58,753 nucleotides of DNA from assembly GCF_001899645.1 (NCBI RefSeq), contig NZ_MKVV01000068.1, positions 1 to 58,753 on the forward strand. Reading direction: 5' to 3'. How positions within the stretch are numbered: position 1 is the stretch's first letter; each line of letters begins with the position of its first letter. Source of the stretch: Pseudonocardia sp. 73-21. GTDB lineage: Bacteria; Actinomycetota; Actinomycetes; Mycobacteriales; Pseudonocardiaceae. This document shows positions 10,893 through 18,389 of the stretch, piece after piece. The position numbers and the translations under genes were made by a program. The notes below the pieces were generated by a model. The model saw only the letters and a program-made list of their open reading frames with translations. It was not told the origin of the DNA and did not search any database.

Positions 10893-10897
10893 AAGGT
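10892..10897 (+). promoter_or_regulatory. -10 box of the TetR gene (leaderless)
   Basis: TAAGGT, six bases before the ATG at 10904, overlapping the operator palindrome. Confidence 0.6.
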
Positions 10898-10903
10898 GGG
10901 CTC

Positions 10904-11485
10904 ATGTCCGACGACGAGCCGATGGCCGCGGCGCTCATCGCCGCCGCCGTCGAGGTGATGGCCGTGCACGGCTACCACGGCACGTCGGTACGCGACATCG
11001 CCGCGGCCGCGGGCTCGAGCACGGGCGTGCTCTACCACCACTTCGACTCCAAGCACGGCCTGCTGGTGACGATCCTCGACCGCGGCATGGACCGCCTCGT
11101 CCGGGCCACCGAGCAGGCGCTCTACGACGCGCCGGACGACCCGGTGCAGCGGCTGCGCGCGATCGTCGGCGTGCACGTGCGCGTGCACCTGGAGGCGCAG
11201 CGCGAGAGCCTGCTGGGCACCAGCGAGCTGCGCAGCCTGGAACCCGCGGCGCGCGCGCTGGTGGTGTCCAAACGCGATGCGCAGCAACGGATGTTCGACC
11301 GGGTGGTGCGCGACGGGGTGGCCCGCGGGGTGTTCGTCACCCCCTTCCCCGACGAGGCGGCGCGGGCCGTCACCACCGCGTGCACCGCCGTCGCCACCTG
11401 GTACCGGCCCGGGGGAGCGCTCCGCGGGGACGAGATCGTCGCCCGGTACCAGCGGATCGCGCTCGACACGGTGGGGCACCGGTGA
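10904..11485 (+). CDS. TetR family transcriptional regulator
   Basis: A 193-residue repressor-type regulator. The N-terminal helix-turn-helix spans residues 8-55, with VMAVHGYHGTSVRDIAAAAG and the recognition segment GVLYHHFDSKHGLL; the helical remainder should bind a ligand and dimerise. The ligand is unknown; the divergent acyl-CoA dehydrogenase and the downstream phosphotransferase suggest an acyl-CoA or related lipid, which is inference. It has a leaderless-type start, with TAAGGT six bases before the ATG. The stop overlaps the start of the phosphotransferase gene as GTGA. Two palindromes in the divergent promoter region are the likely operators. Confidence 0.93.
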   Translation: MSDDEPMAAALIAAAVEVMAVHGYHGTSVRDIAAAAGSSTGVLYHHFDSKHGLLVTILDRGMDRLVRATEQALYDAPDDPVQRLRAIVGVHVRVHLEAQRESLLGTSELRSLEPAARALVVSKRDAQQRMFDRVVRDGVARGVFVTPFPDEAARAVTTACTAVATWYRPGGALRGDEIVARYQRIALDTVGHR

Positions 11486-12801
11486 CCGCCCTCCGCGACG
11501 CCCTCACCGCCGTGCTCGGGGCCCCCGTCACGAACCTGGTGCGCGTCGCCGGCGGAGCGAGCCGGGAGACCTGGGCCTTCGACGCGGGCGGTGACGCGCT
11601 GGTGCTGCGACGCGATCCGCCGCACGACCCGCAGCCCGAGGGCATGGCCCGGGAGGCCGCGGCCTTCGTCGCCGCGGCGGCCGCGGGCGTGCCGGTGCCG
11701 CGGTTGCGCGCGCACGGCGACGGCTCCGACGGCATCGGCTCGCCGTACGTCGTCACCGCACACGTCGACGGCGAGACGATCCCGCGCCGGCTGCTGCGCG
11801 ACGAGCGGTGGGCCGGCGTGCGCGCGGGGCTCGCCGGTGAGCTGGGTGGCGTGCTCGCCCGGATCCACGCGATCCCGGTCGGGTCGGTGCCGGGGCTTGC
11901 GATCGGCGACCGGCTGGCCGGGCTGCGCGCCGATCACGAGCGCTTCGGCGAACCGCGCCCCGCGCTGGAGCTGGTCTTGCGCCGCCTCGCCGAACAACAG
12001 CCGCCCGCCGTCACCCCGCGCGTGGTGCACGGCGACTTCCGCAACGGCAACCTGATCATCGGCGAGGACGGCGTGCGGGCCGTCCTCGACTGGGAGCTCG
12101 TACACGCGGGCGATCCCCTGGAGGACCTGGGCTGGCTCTGCGCCCGGGCGTGGCGGTTCGGCGCACCGCTGCCCGTCGGGGGGTTCGGGACGCGGGAGCA
12201 GCTGCTCGACGGGTACGCGGCGGTGGCCGGGTGGCGCCCCGATCCGGAGGTGCTGCGCTGGTGGGAGACGTTCGCCGCCGCGAGCTGGGCGGTGATCTGC
12301 CGCCGCCAGGCGGAGCGGCACCTCGGCGGCGCCGAGCAGTCGGTGGAGATGGCGGTGCTCGGGCGCCGCATCGCCGAGTCCGAGCACGACGCCCTGGTGT
12401 CGCTCGGGCTCACCGGGCCCGTCACCGTCACCGACCCGCTGACGCTCCCCGCCACCGCCGATGCGAGCCTGCACGACCGCCCGACCGTCGACGAGCTGCT
12501 GGCTGCGGTGGCCGGTTTCCTCACCGGCGAGCTCGGGGAGATCGACGACCCCCGGCTGCGGTTCTCCGCCCGGGTGGCCGCCAACGCCCTGAAGATCGCC
12601 CGCCGCGAGCTGCGGGTGGGCGACGCCCAGCGCGCGGACCACCGGTCGCGGCTGGCCGCGCTCGGCTGCGCCGACGACGCCGAGCTGGTGGCGGCCATCC
12701 GCACCGGCTCCTTCGACGACCGGGCCGACCAGGTGCTGGCCGTCGTACGGGAGGCCACGGTCGCCAAGCTGACGGTGGCCGACCCCCGGCACCTGTCCTG
12801 A
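11482..12801 (+). CDS. Phosphotransferase (APH family) with C-terminal DUF6285 domain
   Basis: A 439-residue kinase-like protein. The first 320 residues or so form an aminoglycoside-phosphotransferase (APH) fold: N-terminal lobe with RVAGGASRETWAF, catalytic HGDFRNGNLI with His183-Asp185, and the metal-binding DWE at 203-205. Residues from about 325 onward (HDRPTVDELLAAVAGFL and FSARVAANALKIARREL) match the DUF6285 helical domain found fused to such kinases. In related ACAD10-type systems this kinase phosphorylates a 4-hydroxyacyl-CoA so that the dehydrogenase partner can act; applying that here is inference from the acyl-CoA dehydrogenase next door. The GTG start at 11482 overlaps the TetR stop. 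A perfect palindrome follows the stop. Confidence 0.9.
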   Translation: MTALRDALTAVLGAPVTNLVRVAGGASRETWAFDAGGDALVLRRDPPHDPQPEGMAREAAAFVAAAAAGVPVPRLRAHGDGSDGIGSPYVVTAHVDGETIPRRLLRDERWAGVRAGLAGELGGVLARIHAIPVGSVPGLAIGDRLAGLRADHERFGEPRPALELVLRRLAEQQPPAVTPRVVHGDFRNGNLIIGEDGVRAVLDWELVHAGDPLEDLGWLCARAWRFGAPLPVGGFGTREQLLDGYAAVAGWRPDPEVLRWWETFAAASWAVICRRQAERHLGGAEQSVEMAVLGRRIAESEHDALVSLGLTGPVTVTDPLTLPATADASLHDRPTVDELLAAVAGFLTGELGEIDDPRLRFSARVAANALKIARRELRVGDAQRADHRSRLAALGCADDAELVAAIRTGSFDDRADQVLAVVREATVAKLTVADPRHLS

Positions 12802-12803
12802 CC

Positions 12804-12829
12804 CGCCGTCCACCGTCCGGTGGACGGCG
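12804..12829. terminator. Palindromic terminator after the phosphotransferase gene
   Basis: Two perfect 12-base arms (12804-12815 and 12818-12829) separated by two bases, three bases after the stop codon. Confidence 0.7.
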
Positions 12830-12948
12830 TGGTCGGTGCCACGGCCGATGCCCTCGGTGGCGGGGGTGTGGCGCTCGCGTTCGCGGCGGCCGGCGGTTGC
12901 GGGCGCCGTTCCCGATTCTGAGCATCGCTGCGGGACCCTTCTGGTGGG

Positions 12949-12954
12949 TAGGCT
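12949..12954 (+). promoter_or_regulatory. -10 box of the UPF0158/MNT gene (leaderless)
   Basis: TAGGCT, seven bases before the ATG at 12962, with no ribosome site. Confidence 0.5.
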
Positions 12955-12961
12955 TCCAGCC

Positions 12962-13729
12962 ATGCTCGATCCGGCGTCGGTGGACCTCGACGAGCTGTGC
13001 GTCGCCCTGGACGACCACACGGCCGGCGTCAGCTGGTGGATCAACCCGGCCACGGGGGAACTGCGCTCCCACCTGGCCGACGTCGGGGGGAAGAGCACCG
13101 ACGAGCTGTTCGACGCGGGCTGGCGCAAGATCCGGCCCACCGAGTCGTACGAGAGCTACCGCGACATGGCCGAGTTCGTGGCCGCCGTGCACCACCGTCG
13201 CGCCGCCGACCTGCTCGACCGGGCCATCACCGGCCGCGGCGCGTTCCGCCGGTTCAAGGACACGCTGTTCGAGTTCCCCGAGCTGCGGGACCAGTGGTTC
13301 CGGTTCCGGGCGGCCCGCTCGCGGCGCCGGGCGCTCAACTGGCTGGCCGTCGAGGGACTGATCAGCCGCGAGGCCGCCGAGCAGGCCGCGGCCCAGCACC
13401 CCGACCCCACGCAGGAGGACGAGGACGTCCCCGCCGCCGTGGCCGTCGATCTCGGCATCCTCTTCGGCGACCGGCTGCAGCAGGTGCTGCTCTACGGGGC
13501 GTGGGCGCGCAACGAGACGCCCGGGGAGTTCGACCTCGAACTGCTCGTCGTCCTCGACGACATGCACTCGCCGTGGGAGGAGCTGCACCGGATGGACGAG
13601 GTGCTGTGGCGCCACACCGAGCGCTCCGGCCTGACCGTCACCGCGCTGCCCGTGAGCCGCGCCGAGCTCGCGAAGCCCACCACCCCGCACCTGGTCCGGG
13701 CCGCGGCCGAGGCGGTGCTGGTGGCATGA
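12962..13729 (+). CDS. UPF0158 domain fused to a degenerate MNT nucleotidyltransferase
   Basis: A 255-residue two-part protein. Residues 1-140 match UPF0158: the ITGRGAFRRFKDTL block and a QWFRFR pair followed by NWLAVEGLI. Residues 155-255 form a minimal nucleotidyltransferase domain of the MNT type, with LYGAWARNETPGEFDLELLVVLDD and ending in the TALPVS region. The usual GSx10DxD signature appears as GA-x10-D-L-E: the serine is alanine and the second aspartate is glutamate, so catalysis may be weakened or altered. It overlaps the HEPN gene by ATGA, the standard arrangement of MNT-HEPN toxin-antitoxin pairs, in which MNT is the antitoxin. The ATG at 12962 is chosen because TAGGCT lies seven bases before it and UPF0158 starts there. 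Confidence 0.85.
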   Translation: MLDPASVDLDELCVALDDHTAGVSWWINPATGELRSHLADVGGKSTDELFDAGWRKIRPTESYESYRDMAEFVAAVHHRRAADLLDRAITGRGAFRRFKDTLFEFPELRDQWFRFRAARSRRRALNWLAVEGLISREAAEQAAAQHPDPTQEDEDVPAAVAVDLGILFGDRLQQVLLYGAWARNETPGEFDLELLVVLDDMHSPWEELHRMDEVLWRHTERSGLTVTALPVSRAELAKPTTPHLVRAAAEAVLVA

Positions 13730-14145
13730 GCACCGGGATCGCACGGGCGCGCGAGGAGCTGTTCGCGGCCCACCTGCTGGGCACCACCGGGTTCGCCGCC
13801 CAGACCGTCGGGCTGGCCTTCCGGGCGGCGCTGGCCGCGGCCGAGGCCGCGCTCATGCTGCTCGACCGCCCCCCGGCCCACGAACCGGCCGAGGTCGTGG
13901 CCGAGTTCGTCCGGCACGTCGTCCGCGAGCGCGGGCTGGACCCGACCGCCGGCTCGAAGCTCCGCTCGCTCTACAACCGGCAGATCCAGGCCGGCGCCGA
14001 CGGCGTGGTGCCCCAGGCCGAGGCCCCCCTCGCCCTCGCCGACGCCACGACGGTGATCGACGTGGTGGAGGAGTGGATCAAGACGAGCCACCGGGTGGCG
14101 GAGGAGCGGGGCCCCACCCGGGGCCGCCCCCCGCGCCGCCGCTGA
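13726..14145 (+). CDS. HEPN domain protein, partner of the MNT protein
   Basis: A 139-residue all-helical protein resembling HEPN proteins: an N-terminal helix ARAREELFAAHLL, a second helix AFRAALAAAEAALMLL aligning with the YYAMFYAAEALL core of the family, a loop, then a later helix EFVRHVVRERGL and a final ATTVIDVVEEWI helix. In MNT-HEPN systems the HEPN partner is an RNase toxin neutralised by nucleotidylation. The usual RX4-6H catalytic motif is not evident at its normal place near the third helix, so this copy may be inactive or divergent. It starts four bases inside the upstream gene (ATGA). The Arg-rich C-terminus, GRPPRRR, ends just before the convergent leuS gene. Confidence 0.75.
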   Translation: MSTGIARAREELFAAHLLGTTGFAAQTVGLAFRAALAAAEAALMLLDRPPAHEPAEVVAEFVRHVVRERGLDPTAGSKLRSLYNRQIQAGADGVVPQAEAPLALADATTVIDVVEEWIKTSHRVAEERGPTRGRPPRRR

Positions 14146-14160
14146 GCCACCCGACCGACG

Positions 14161-17010
14161 TCAGAGGACCACGTTCACCAGGCGGCCGGGGACCACGATC
14201 AGCTTGCGCGGCTCCTTGCCGTCCAGCGCCGCCGCCACCTTCTCGTCGGCCAGGGCCGCGGCCTTGACCTCGTCCTGGGTCGCGTCGGCCGCCACGGTGA
14301 TGCGGCTGCGGACCTTGCCGTTGACCTGGATCGGGTACTCGACCGTGTCGGCCACCAGGTACTGCTCGTCGGCCACCGGGAACGGGCCGTACGCCAGCGA
14401 GCCGTCGTGGCCCAGCTTCGCCCACAGCTCCTCGGCGATGTGCGGGGTCAGCGGCGCCATCATCAGCACCAGCGGCTCGGCCACCGAGCGCGGCACGCCG
14501 GCGCCGGCGTAGGCCTTGGTCAGGTGGTTGTTCAGCTCGATCAGCTTGGCCGCGGCCGTGTTGTAGTGCAGCGCCTCGAAGTCGGCGTGCACCCCGGCGA
14601 TGGCCTTGTGCAGGGCGCGCAGCGTGTCGGCCTCGGGCTCCGCGTCGCTCACGCGGACCTCGCCGGTCCTCTCGTCGACCAGGTTGCGCCACACCCGCTG
14701 CAGGAACCGCTGCGAGCCGACGACGTCACGGGTGGACCACGGACGTGAGACGTCCATCGGGCCCGTCGACATCTCGTACAGGCGGAACGTGTCGGCGCCG
14801 TAGCGCTCGCACATCTCGTCGGGCGTCACCACGTTCTTCAGCGACTTGCCCATCTTCCCGTACTCACGCCTGACGGGGGCGTTGTTCCACGTGAAACCAC
14901 TCGCCTCGTCGCCGGTGACCTCCTCGGCCGGTACGTACTGGCCGCGCGAGTCGGTGTAGGCGAAGGCCTGGATGTAGCCCTGGTTGAACAGCCGGCGGAA
15001 CGGCTCCTCGGAGCTCACGTGGCCCAGGTCGTAGAGCACCTTGTGCCAGAAGCGGGAGTACAGCAGGTGCAGCACCGCGTGCTCGACGCCGCCGACGTAC
15101 AGGTCGACGCCGCCGGGGTCGTTCGCCCGCGACGGGTCCTTGCCCAGCCAGTACTCCTCCACCTCGCGGTCGCAGAACCGTTCGGTGTTGGCGGGATCCA
15201 GGTAGCGCAGGTAGTACCAGCAGGAGCCGGCCCACTGCGGCATCGTGTTGGTCTCGCGGCGGTAGTGCTTCGGGCCGTCACCCAGGTCGAGCTCGACGTT
15301 CACCCAGTCCTCGTTGCGCGACAGCGGCGGCTCGGGCTCGCTGTTGGCGTCGTCGGGGTCGTGGGCGGTGGGGGCGTAGTCGTCGATCTCGGGCAGCTCG
15401 ACGGGCAGCTGGTCGTCGGGCAGCGGCACCGGCATGCCGTCGGAGTCCCACACGACGGGGAACGGCTCGCCCCAGTAGCGCTGGCGGGAGAACAGCCAGT
15501 CGCGCAGCTTGTACTGGGTGACCGACTCGCCGTCGCCCTTCTCGACCAGCCAGGCGGTGATCGTGCGCTTGGCCTCGTCGACGCCCAGCCCGTTCAGGTC
15601 GATCTCGGCGTTGGCGGAGTTGATCGCCGGGCCGTCGCCGGTGAAGGCCTCGCCGTCGAACCCCTCGGTGGGCTGCACGGTGCGGATGACCGGCAGGCCG
15701 AACGCCGTCGCGAAGTCCCAGTCGCGCTGGTCCTGGCCGGGGACGGCCATGATCGCGCCGGTGCCGTAGCCCATCAGGACGTAGTCGGCGACGAAGACGG
15801 GGATCTGCTCACCGTTGACCGGGTTGGTGGCGTACGCGCCGGTGAAGACGCCGGTCTTGTCCTTGTTCTCCTGGCGGTCCAGCTCGGACTTCCGGGCGGC
15901 GGCGGCGCGGTAGGCGGTGACGGCGTCGGCGGGGGTGGCGGTGCCGTTCGTCCAGCGCTCGTCGGTGCCCGCGGGCCACGCGGCGGGCGCGATCACGTCG
16001 ACCAGGGGGTGCTCGGGCGCCAGGACCATGTAGGTGGCGCCGAACAGGGTGTCGGGACGGGTGGTGAACACCTCGATCGCCGCGTCGCCGCACCCGAAGC
16101 GGACCTGCGCACCCTCGGAGCGGCCGACCCAGTTGCGCTGCATGGCCTTGACCGAGTCGGGCCAGTCCAGGCGGTCCAGGTCGGCGACCAGACGATCGGA
16201 GTACGCGGTGATCCGCATCATCCACTGCTTCAGGTTGCGGCGGAACACGGGGAAGTTGCCCCGGTCGCTTCGCCCGTCGGCCGTGACCTCCTCGTTGGCC
16301 AGCACCGTGCCCAGGCCCGGGCACCAGTTCACGGCGGCCTCGGAGATGTAGGCCAGGCGGTGGTCGTCGATCACCTGGCGCTGCTCGACGCGGCTCAGCT
16401 CCGCCCACGGGCCGCGCTTCCCGGCCGCGTACTCGGCCTCCAGCTCCGCGATGGGGCGGGCCTTCTGCAGCTGCGGATCGTACCAGGAGTTGTAGATCTG
16501 CAGGAAGATCCACTGGGTCCAGCGGTAGAACTCGACGTCGGTGGTGGCGAAGCTGCGGCGCTCGTCGTGGGCCAGCCCCAGCTGGCGCAGCTGCGCCTTG
16601 TAGCGCTGGATGTTGTCCTCGGTGGTCTTGCGCGGGTGCGTGCCCGTCTGCACGGCGTACTGCTCGGCGGGCAGCCCGAACGCGTCGAAGCCCATCGCGT
16701 GCAGCACGGTGCGACCGTTCATGCGCAGGTAGCGGCCCAGCACGTCGGTGCCGATGAAGCCCAGCGGGTGCCCGACGTGCAGCCCCGACCCGGACGGGTA
16801 CGGGAACATGTCCATCAGGTAGACCTTGTCGCCGCCCAGGGCCTGCGGATCGGCCCACGGGCCGGACGGGTTGGGCGTGTGGAACGTGCCCTCGTCCTCC
16901 CAGCGGTCCTGCCAGCTGCGCTCGATCTGCGCGGCCAGGCCGGCGCCGTAGCGGAAGGGCAGCGCGTCGCCGTCGGGGGTGGCTGCTGGTGCCGTGGTGT
17001 CCGTGCTCAT
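14161..17010 (-). CDS. leuS: Leucyl-tRNA synthetase
   Basis: A 949-residue class I aminoacyl-tRNA synthetase that charges tRNA-Leu. The signature HIGH appears as HVGH with His78, and KMSKS as KMGKS beginning at Lys719. Between them lie the editing domain (region around [21 protein letters not shown]) and the catalytic Rossmann segments; the C-terminal anticodon-binding region ends at 949. The length is normal for actinobacteria. The ATG at 17010 has an AGGAG site seven bases before it. Upstream, a 120-base leader encodes a short peptide with two consecutive leucine codons followed by two hairpins, suggesting attenuation by leucine supply. A parS-like sequence lies inside the gene at 14883-14898. 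Confidence 0.97.
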   Translation of the reverse strand: MSTDTTAPAATPDGDALPFRYGAGLAAQIERSWQDRWEDEGTFHTPNPSGPWADPQALGGDKVYLMDMFPYPSGSGLHVGHPLGFIGTDVLGRYLRMNGRTVLHAMGFDAFGLPAEQYAVQTGTHPRKTTEDNIQRYKAQLRQLGLAHDERRSFATTDVEFYRWTQWIFLQIYNSWYDPQLQKARPIAELEAEYAAGKRGPWAELSRVEQRQVIDDHRLAYISEAAVNWCPGLGTVLANEEVTADGRSDRGNFPVFRRNLKQWMMRITAYSDRLVADLDRLDWPDSVKAMQRNWVGRSEGAQVRFGCGDAAIEVFTTRPDTLFGATYMVLAPEHPLVDVIAPAAWPAGTDERWTNGTATPADAVTAYRAAAARKSELDRQENKDKTGVFTGAYATNPVNGEQIPVFVADYVLMGYGTGAIMAVPGQDQRDWDFATAFGLPVIRTVQPTEGFDGEAFTGDGPAINSANAEIDLNGLGVDEAKRTITAWLVEKGDGESVTQYKLRDWLFSRQRYWGEPFPVVWDSDGMPVPLPDDQLPVELPEIDDYAPTAHDPDDANSEPEPPLSRNEDWVNVELDLGDGPKHYRRETNTMPQWAGSCWYYLRYLDPANTERFCDREVEEYWLGKDPSRANDPGGVDLYVGGVEHAVLHLLYSRFWHKVLYDLGHVSSEEPFRRLFNQGYIQAFAYTDSRGQYVPAEEVTGDEASGFTWNNAPVRREYGKMGKSLKNVVTPDEMCERYGADTFRLYEMSTGPMDVSRPWSTRDVVGSQRFLQRVWRNLVDERTGEVRVSDAEPEADTLRALHKAIAGVHADFEALHYNTAAAKLIELNNHLTKAYAGAGVPRSVAEPLVLMMAPLTPHIAEELWAKLGHDGSLAYGPFPVADEQYLVADTVEYPIQVNGKVRSRITVAADATQDEVKAAALADEKVAAALDGKEPRKLIVVPGRLVNVVL
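14883..14898. promoter_or_regulatory. parS-like sequence inside leuS
   Basis: The 14-base core GTTCCACGTGAAAC differs from the parS core GTTTCACGTGAAAC in one base. Whether ParB binds it is unknown; it lies about 24 kb from the perfect parS at 39173. Confidence 0.35.
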
Positions 17011-17048
17011 GTCCTACTCCTGCGAGGTATCGGCCCGACAAACGAAAA

Positions 17049-17077
17049 GACCCCCCTGCCGCTGGGCATGAGGGGTC
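17049..17077 (-). terminator. Attenuator terminator in the leuS leader
   Basis: On the minus strand GACCCC pairs with GGGGTC, with an inner TGCC-CAGC-GGCA hairpin, and is followed directly by TTTT. It lies between the leader peptide and the leuS start, so it would stop leuS transcription when formed. Confidence 0.7.
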
Positions 17078-17107
17078 GCCGCGCCGGTGTGGTTCGACCG
17101 GCGCGGC
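17078..17107 (-). promoter_or_regulatory. Upstream hairpin of the leuS attenuator
   Basis: A perfect 11-bp stem (GCCGCGCCGGT with ACCGGCGCGGC) and an eight-base loop. It begins at the last base of the leader peptide stop codon and abuts the terminator hairpin. A ribosome stalled on the leucine codons would cover its first arm. Confidence 0.65.
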
Positions 17108-17130
17108 TACGCAAGAAGGTCGCGAGCCAC
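17107..17130 (-). CDS. leuS leader peptide, VARDLLA
   Basis: Eight codons: GTG GCT CGC GAC CTT CTT GCG TAG. The two adjacent leucines both use CTT, a codon that real genes of this GC-rich window scarcely use, which is typical of a sensing leader peptide. It has no Shine-Dalgarno sequence but a TACCCT box six bases before the GTG, so the transcript probably begins at the start codon. It is followed at once by a strong hairpin and then a terminator, the ribosome-mediated attenuation arrangement. The peptide itself is probably without function. This is my interpretation; it is too short to be supported by protein similarity. Confidence 0.6.
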   Translation of the reverse strand: MARDLLA

Positions 17131-17136
17131 GATCCC

Positions 17137-17142
17137 AGGGTA
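17137..17142 (-). promoter_or_regulatory. -10 box of the leuS leader transcript
   Basis: TACCCT on the minus strand, six bases before the leader peptide GTG; it faces the TACCCT box of the divergent SdpI-like gene. Confidence 0.6.
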
Positions 17143-17177
17143 ACGCCGCTGGCCGGGAGCCCGCGATCGGGTTCGCC

Positions 17178-17183
17178 TACCCT
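17178..17183 (+). promoter_or_regulatory. -10 box of the SdpI-like gene (leaderless)
   Basis: TACCCT, six bases before the GTG at 17190. Identical box and spacing to the divergent leuS leader. Confidence 0.6.
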
Positions 17184-17189
17184 GGAGCC

Positions 17190-17657
17190 GTGCCACCGAC
17201 CCTGCGCCTGGTCCTCGCCGTGCTGCTCGTGCTCGTCGGCGTCGTGTTCGTCGTCGTGGCGGTGCTCGGCGCCCGTTCGCGGCTGCGCCGCAACCGCTGG
17301 ATCGGCGTCCGCACGCCCGCCACCCTCGCGTCCGAGCCCGCCTTCGGCGTGGGCAACGCCGCAGCGGCGGCGCCGGTCGGGGCCGCCGGCGCGATCGCGG
17401 TGGTCGGCGGGGCGGTGCTGTTGAGCGGGGCCGACGGCGTGCTGGGCTGGGTGGTGCTCGGCGTGAGCCTGGTGGGCACCGTCGTGCTCGCCGGCGTCGG
17501 CGGGCTGGTGGGCGACCGCGCCGCCGCCGCGGTGGTGCCCCCGTCCCCGTTCTCCGCGGCCTGCGCGGGCACCTGCGCCGGCTGCGACCTGGTGGCCGGC
17601 TGCCGTCCGCCCGCCACCGAGCAGGCGGATGCGCCGGCGGCGGCCGAGCAGGGCTGA
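17190..17657 (+). CDS. SdpI family membrane protein
   Basis: A 155-residue membrane protein with three to four hydrophobic segments (about residues 4-24, 55-75 and 80-100). The motif RRNRWIGVRTPATLASEPAFGVGN after the first helix is typical of SdpI-family proteins, the group named for the Bacillus SdpC immunity protein; the actinobacterial members have no established function. The C-terminal tail has a cluster of four cysteines (CAGTCAGCDLVAGC), possibly binding metal. The GTG at 17190 is set by a TACCCT box six bases before it. It is divergent from leuS and followed directly by a GATCA-bounded intergenic repeat. Confidence 0.75.
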   Translation: MPPTLRLVLAVLLVLVGVVFVVVAVLGARSRLRRNRWIGVRTPATLASEPAFGVGNAAAAAPVGAAGAIAVVGGAVLLSGADGVLGWVVLGVSLVGTVVLAGVGGLVGDRAAAAVVPPSPFSAACAGTCAGCDLVAGCRPPATEQADAPAAAEQG

Positions 17658-17790
17658 TCACCGGCTCGGGACGGGGTGCCGCGCCGAACGCGGTGGCGGG
17701 TCCCCAGACGTCGATCACGGACAGCATGATCACCGAACCGGGGCGGGGGGCCGCCGAGCACACGGTTTCCCGTCTCGAACCGTCGATCAT
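17656..17790. repeat. GATCA-bounded intergenic repeat, copy 1
   Basis: GATCA words at 17656, 17713, 17728 and 17785 bound two segments of exactly 57-base spacing. The first segment is about two thirds identical, without gaps, to 44532-44593 just after dnaA. Function unknown. Confidence 0.55.
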
Positions 17791-17826
17791 GGCCGGGGCA
17801 TTTTTCGTCGACTGGACGAGAAGCAG

Positions 17827-18333
17827 CTACCAGCCCCAGGAGCCCGGGCCGCCCTTGAACGGGCCCACCACGTCCTTCGTCACCCAGCCGCCGTAGAAGC
17901 CGCCGGGCTGGGGTTCCATCACCTCCCCGTCGAGGGTGATCTCGTCGAACGGGCCCGCGTAGACGGCGACCCGGTCGGTGACCTCGGGATAGCGGCGGTC
18001 GGGCTCCGGGTACCACCAGCCCACCTCGCGCAGCGGCGCCGCGCCGGGCACCACCACGTCGACGTAGCGGGCCACGCCCTTCCACTCGCAGAACGTGGTC
18101 TTGTCCACCGGGGTGAGGAAGTCACCGAAGGCGCTGCGCGGGAGGTAGTAGGTGGGCGGGTGGCTGGTCTCGAGCACGCGGACGAGGTCGTCGGTGTCCG
18201 CCACCACCACCCCGCCGTAGCGGAGCACCGCTCGCTTGGAGAGACGCTCGGCGCGGGGCGGGCGGGGGTAGTCCCAGACGGACTCCTGCCCGGGTCCGGG
18301 CTGGTCAGGGCGAGGTCGTGGCACGGGTCCCAT
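17827..18333 (-). CDS. DUF427 domain protein
   Basis: A 168-residue protein of the DUF427 family, recognised by residues such as VVVADTDDLVRVLETSHPPTYYLP, the FCEWKG motif with its invariant Cys-Glu-Trp-Lys, and the closing YPE-T-RVAVYAG region. The fold is a single beta-rich domain; biochemical function is not known. The frame is open further upstream, but the ATG at 18331-18333 gives a normal family length and follows GAGG, though closer than usual. The gene stands alone, between the GATCA repeat and yqgE, all transcribed towards oriC's far side. Confidence 0.85.
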   Translation of the reverse strand: MGPVPRPRPDQPGPGQESVWDYPRPPRAERLSKRAVLRYGGVVVADTDDLVRVLETSHPPTYYLPRSAFGDFLTPVDKTTFCEWKGVARYVDVVVPGAAPLREVGWWYPEPDRRYPEVTDRVAVYAGPFDEITLDGEVMEPQPGGFYGGWVTKDVVGPFKGGPGSWGW

Positions 18334-18389
18334 CCTCGTCCCGGCCGGCACGAACCGCGACCCGGAGTTCGCGGCGGCTCGACGAGAAG

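Noticed and set aside
17011..17130. T-box leader for leuS
   Set aside because: No specifier loop, no AGGGTGGNACCGCG box; the leader is only 120 bases and fits peptide attenuation better.
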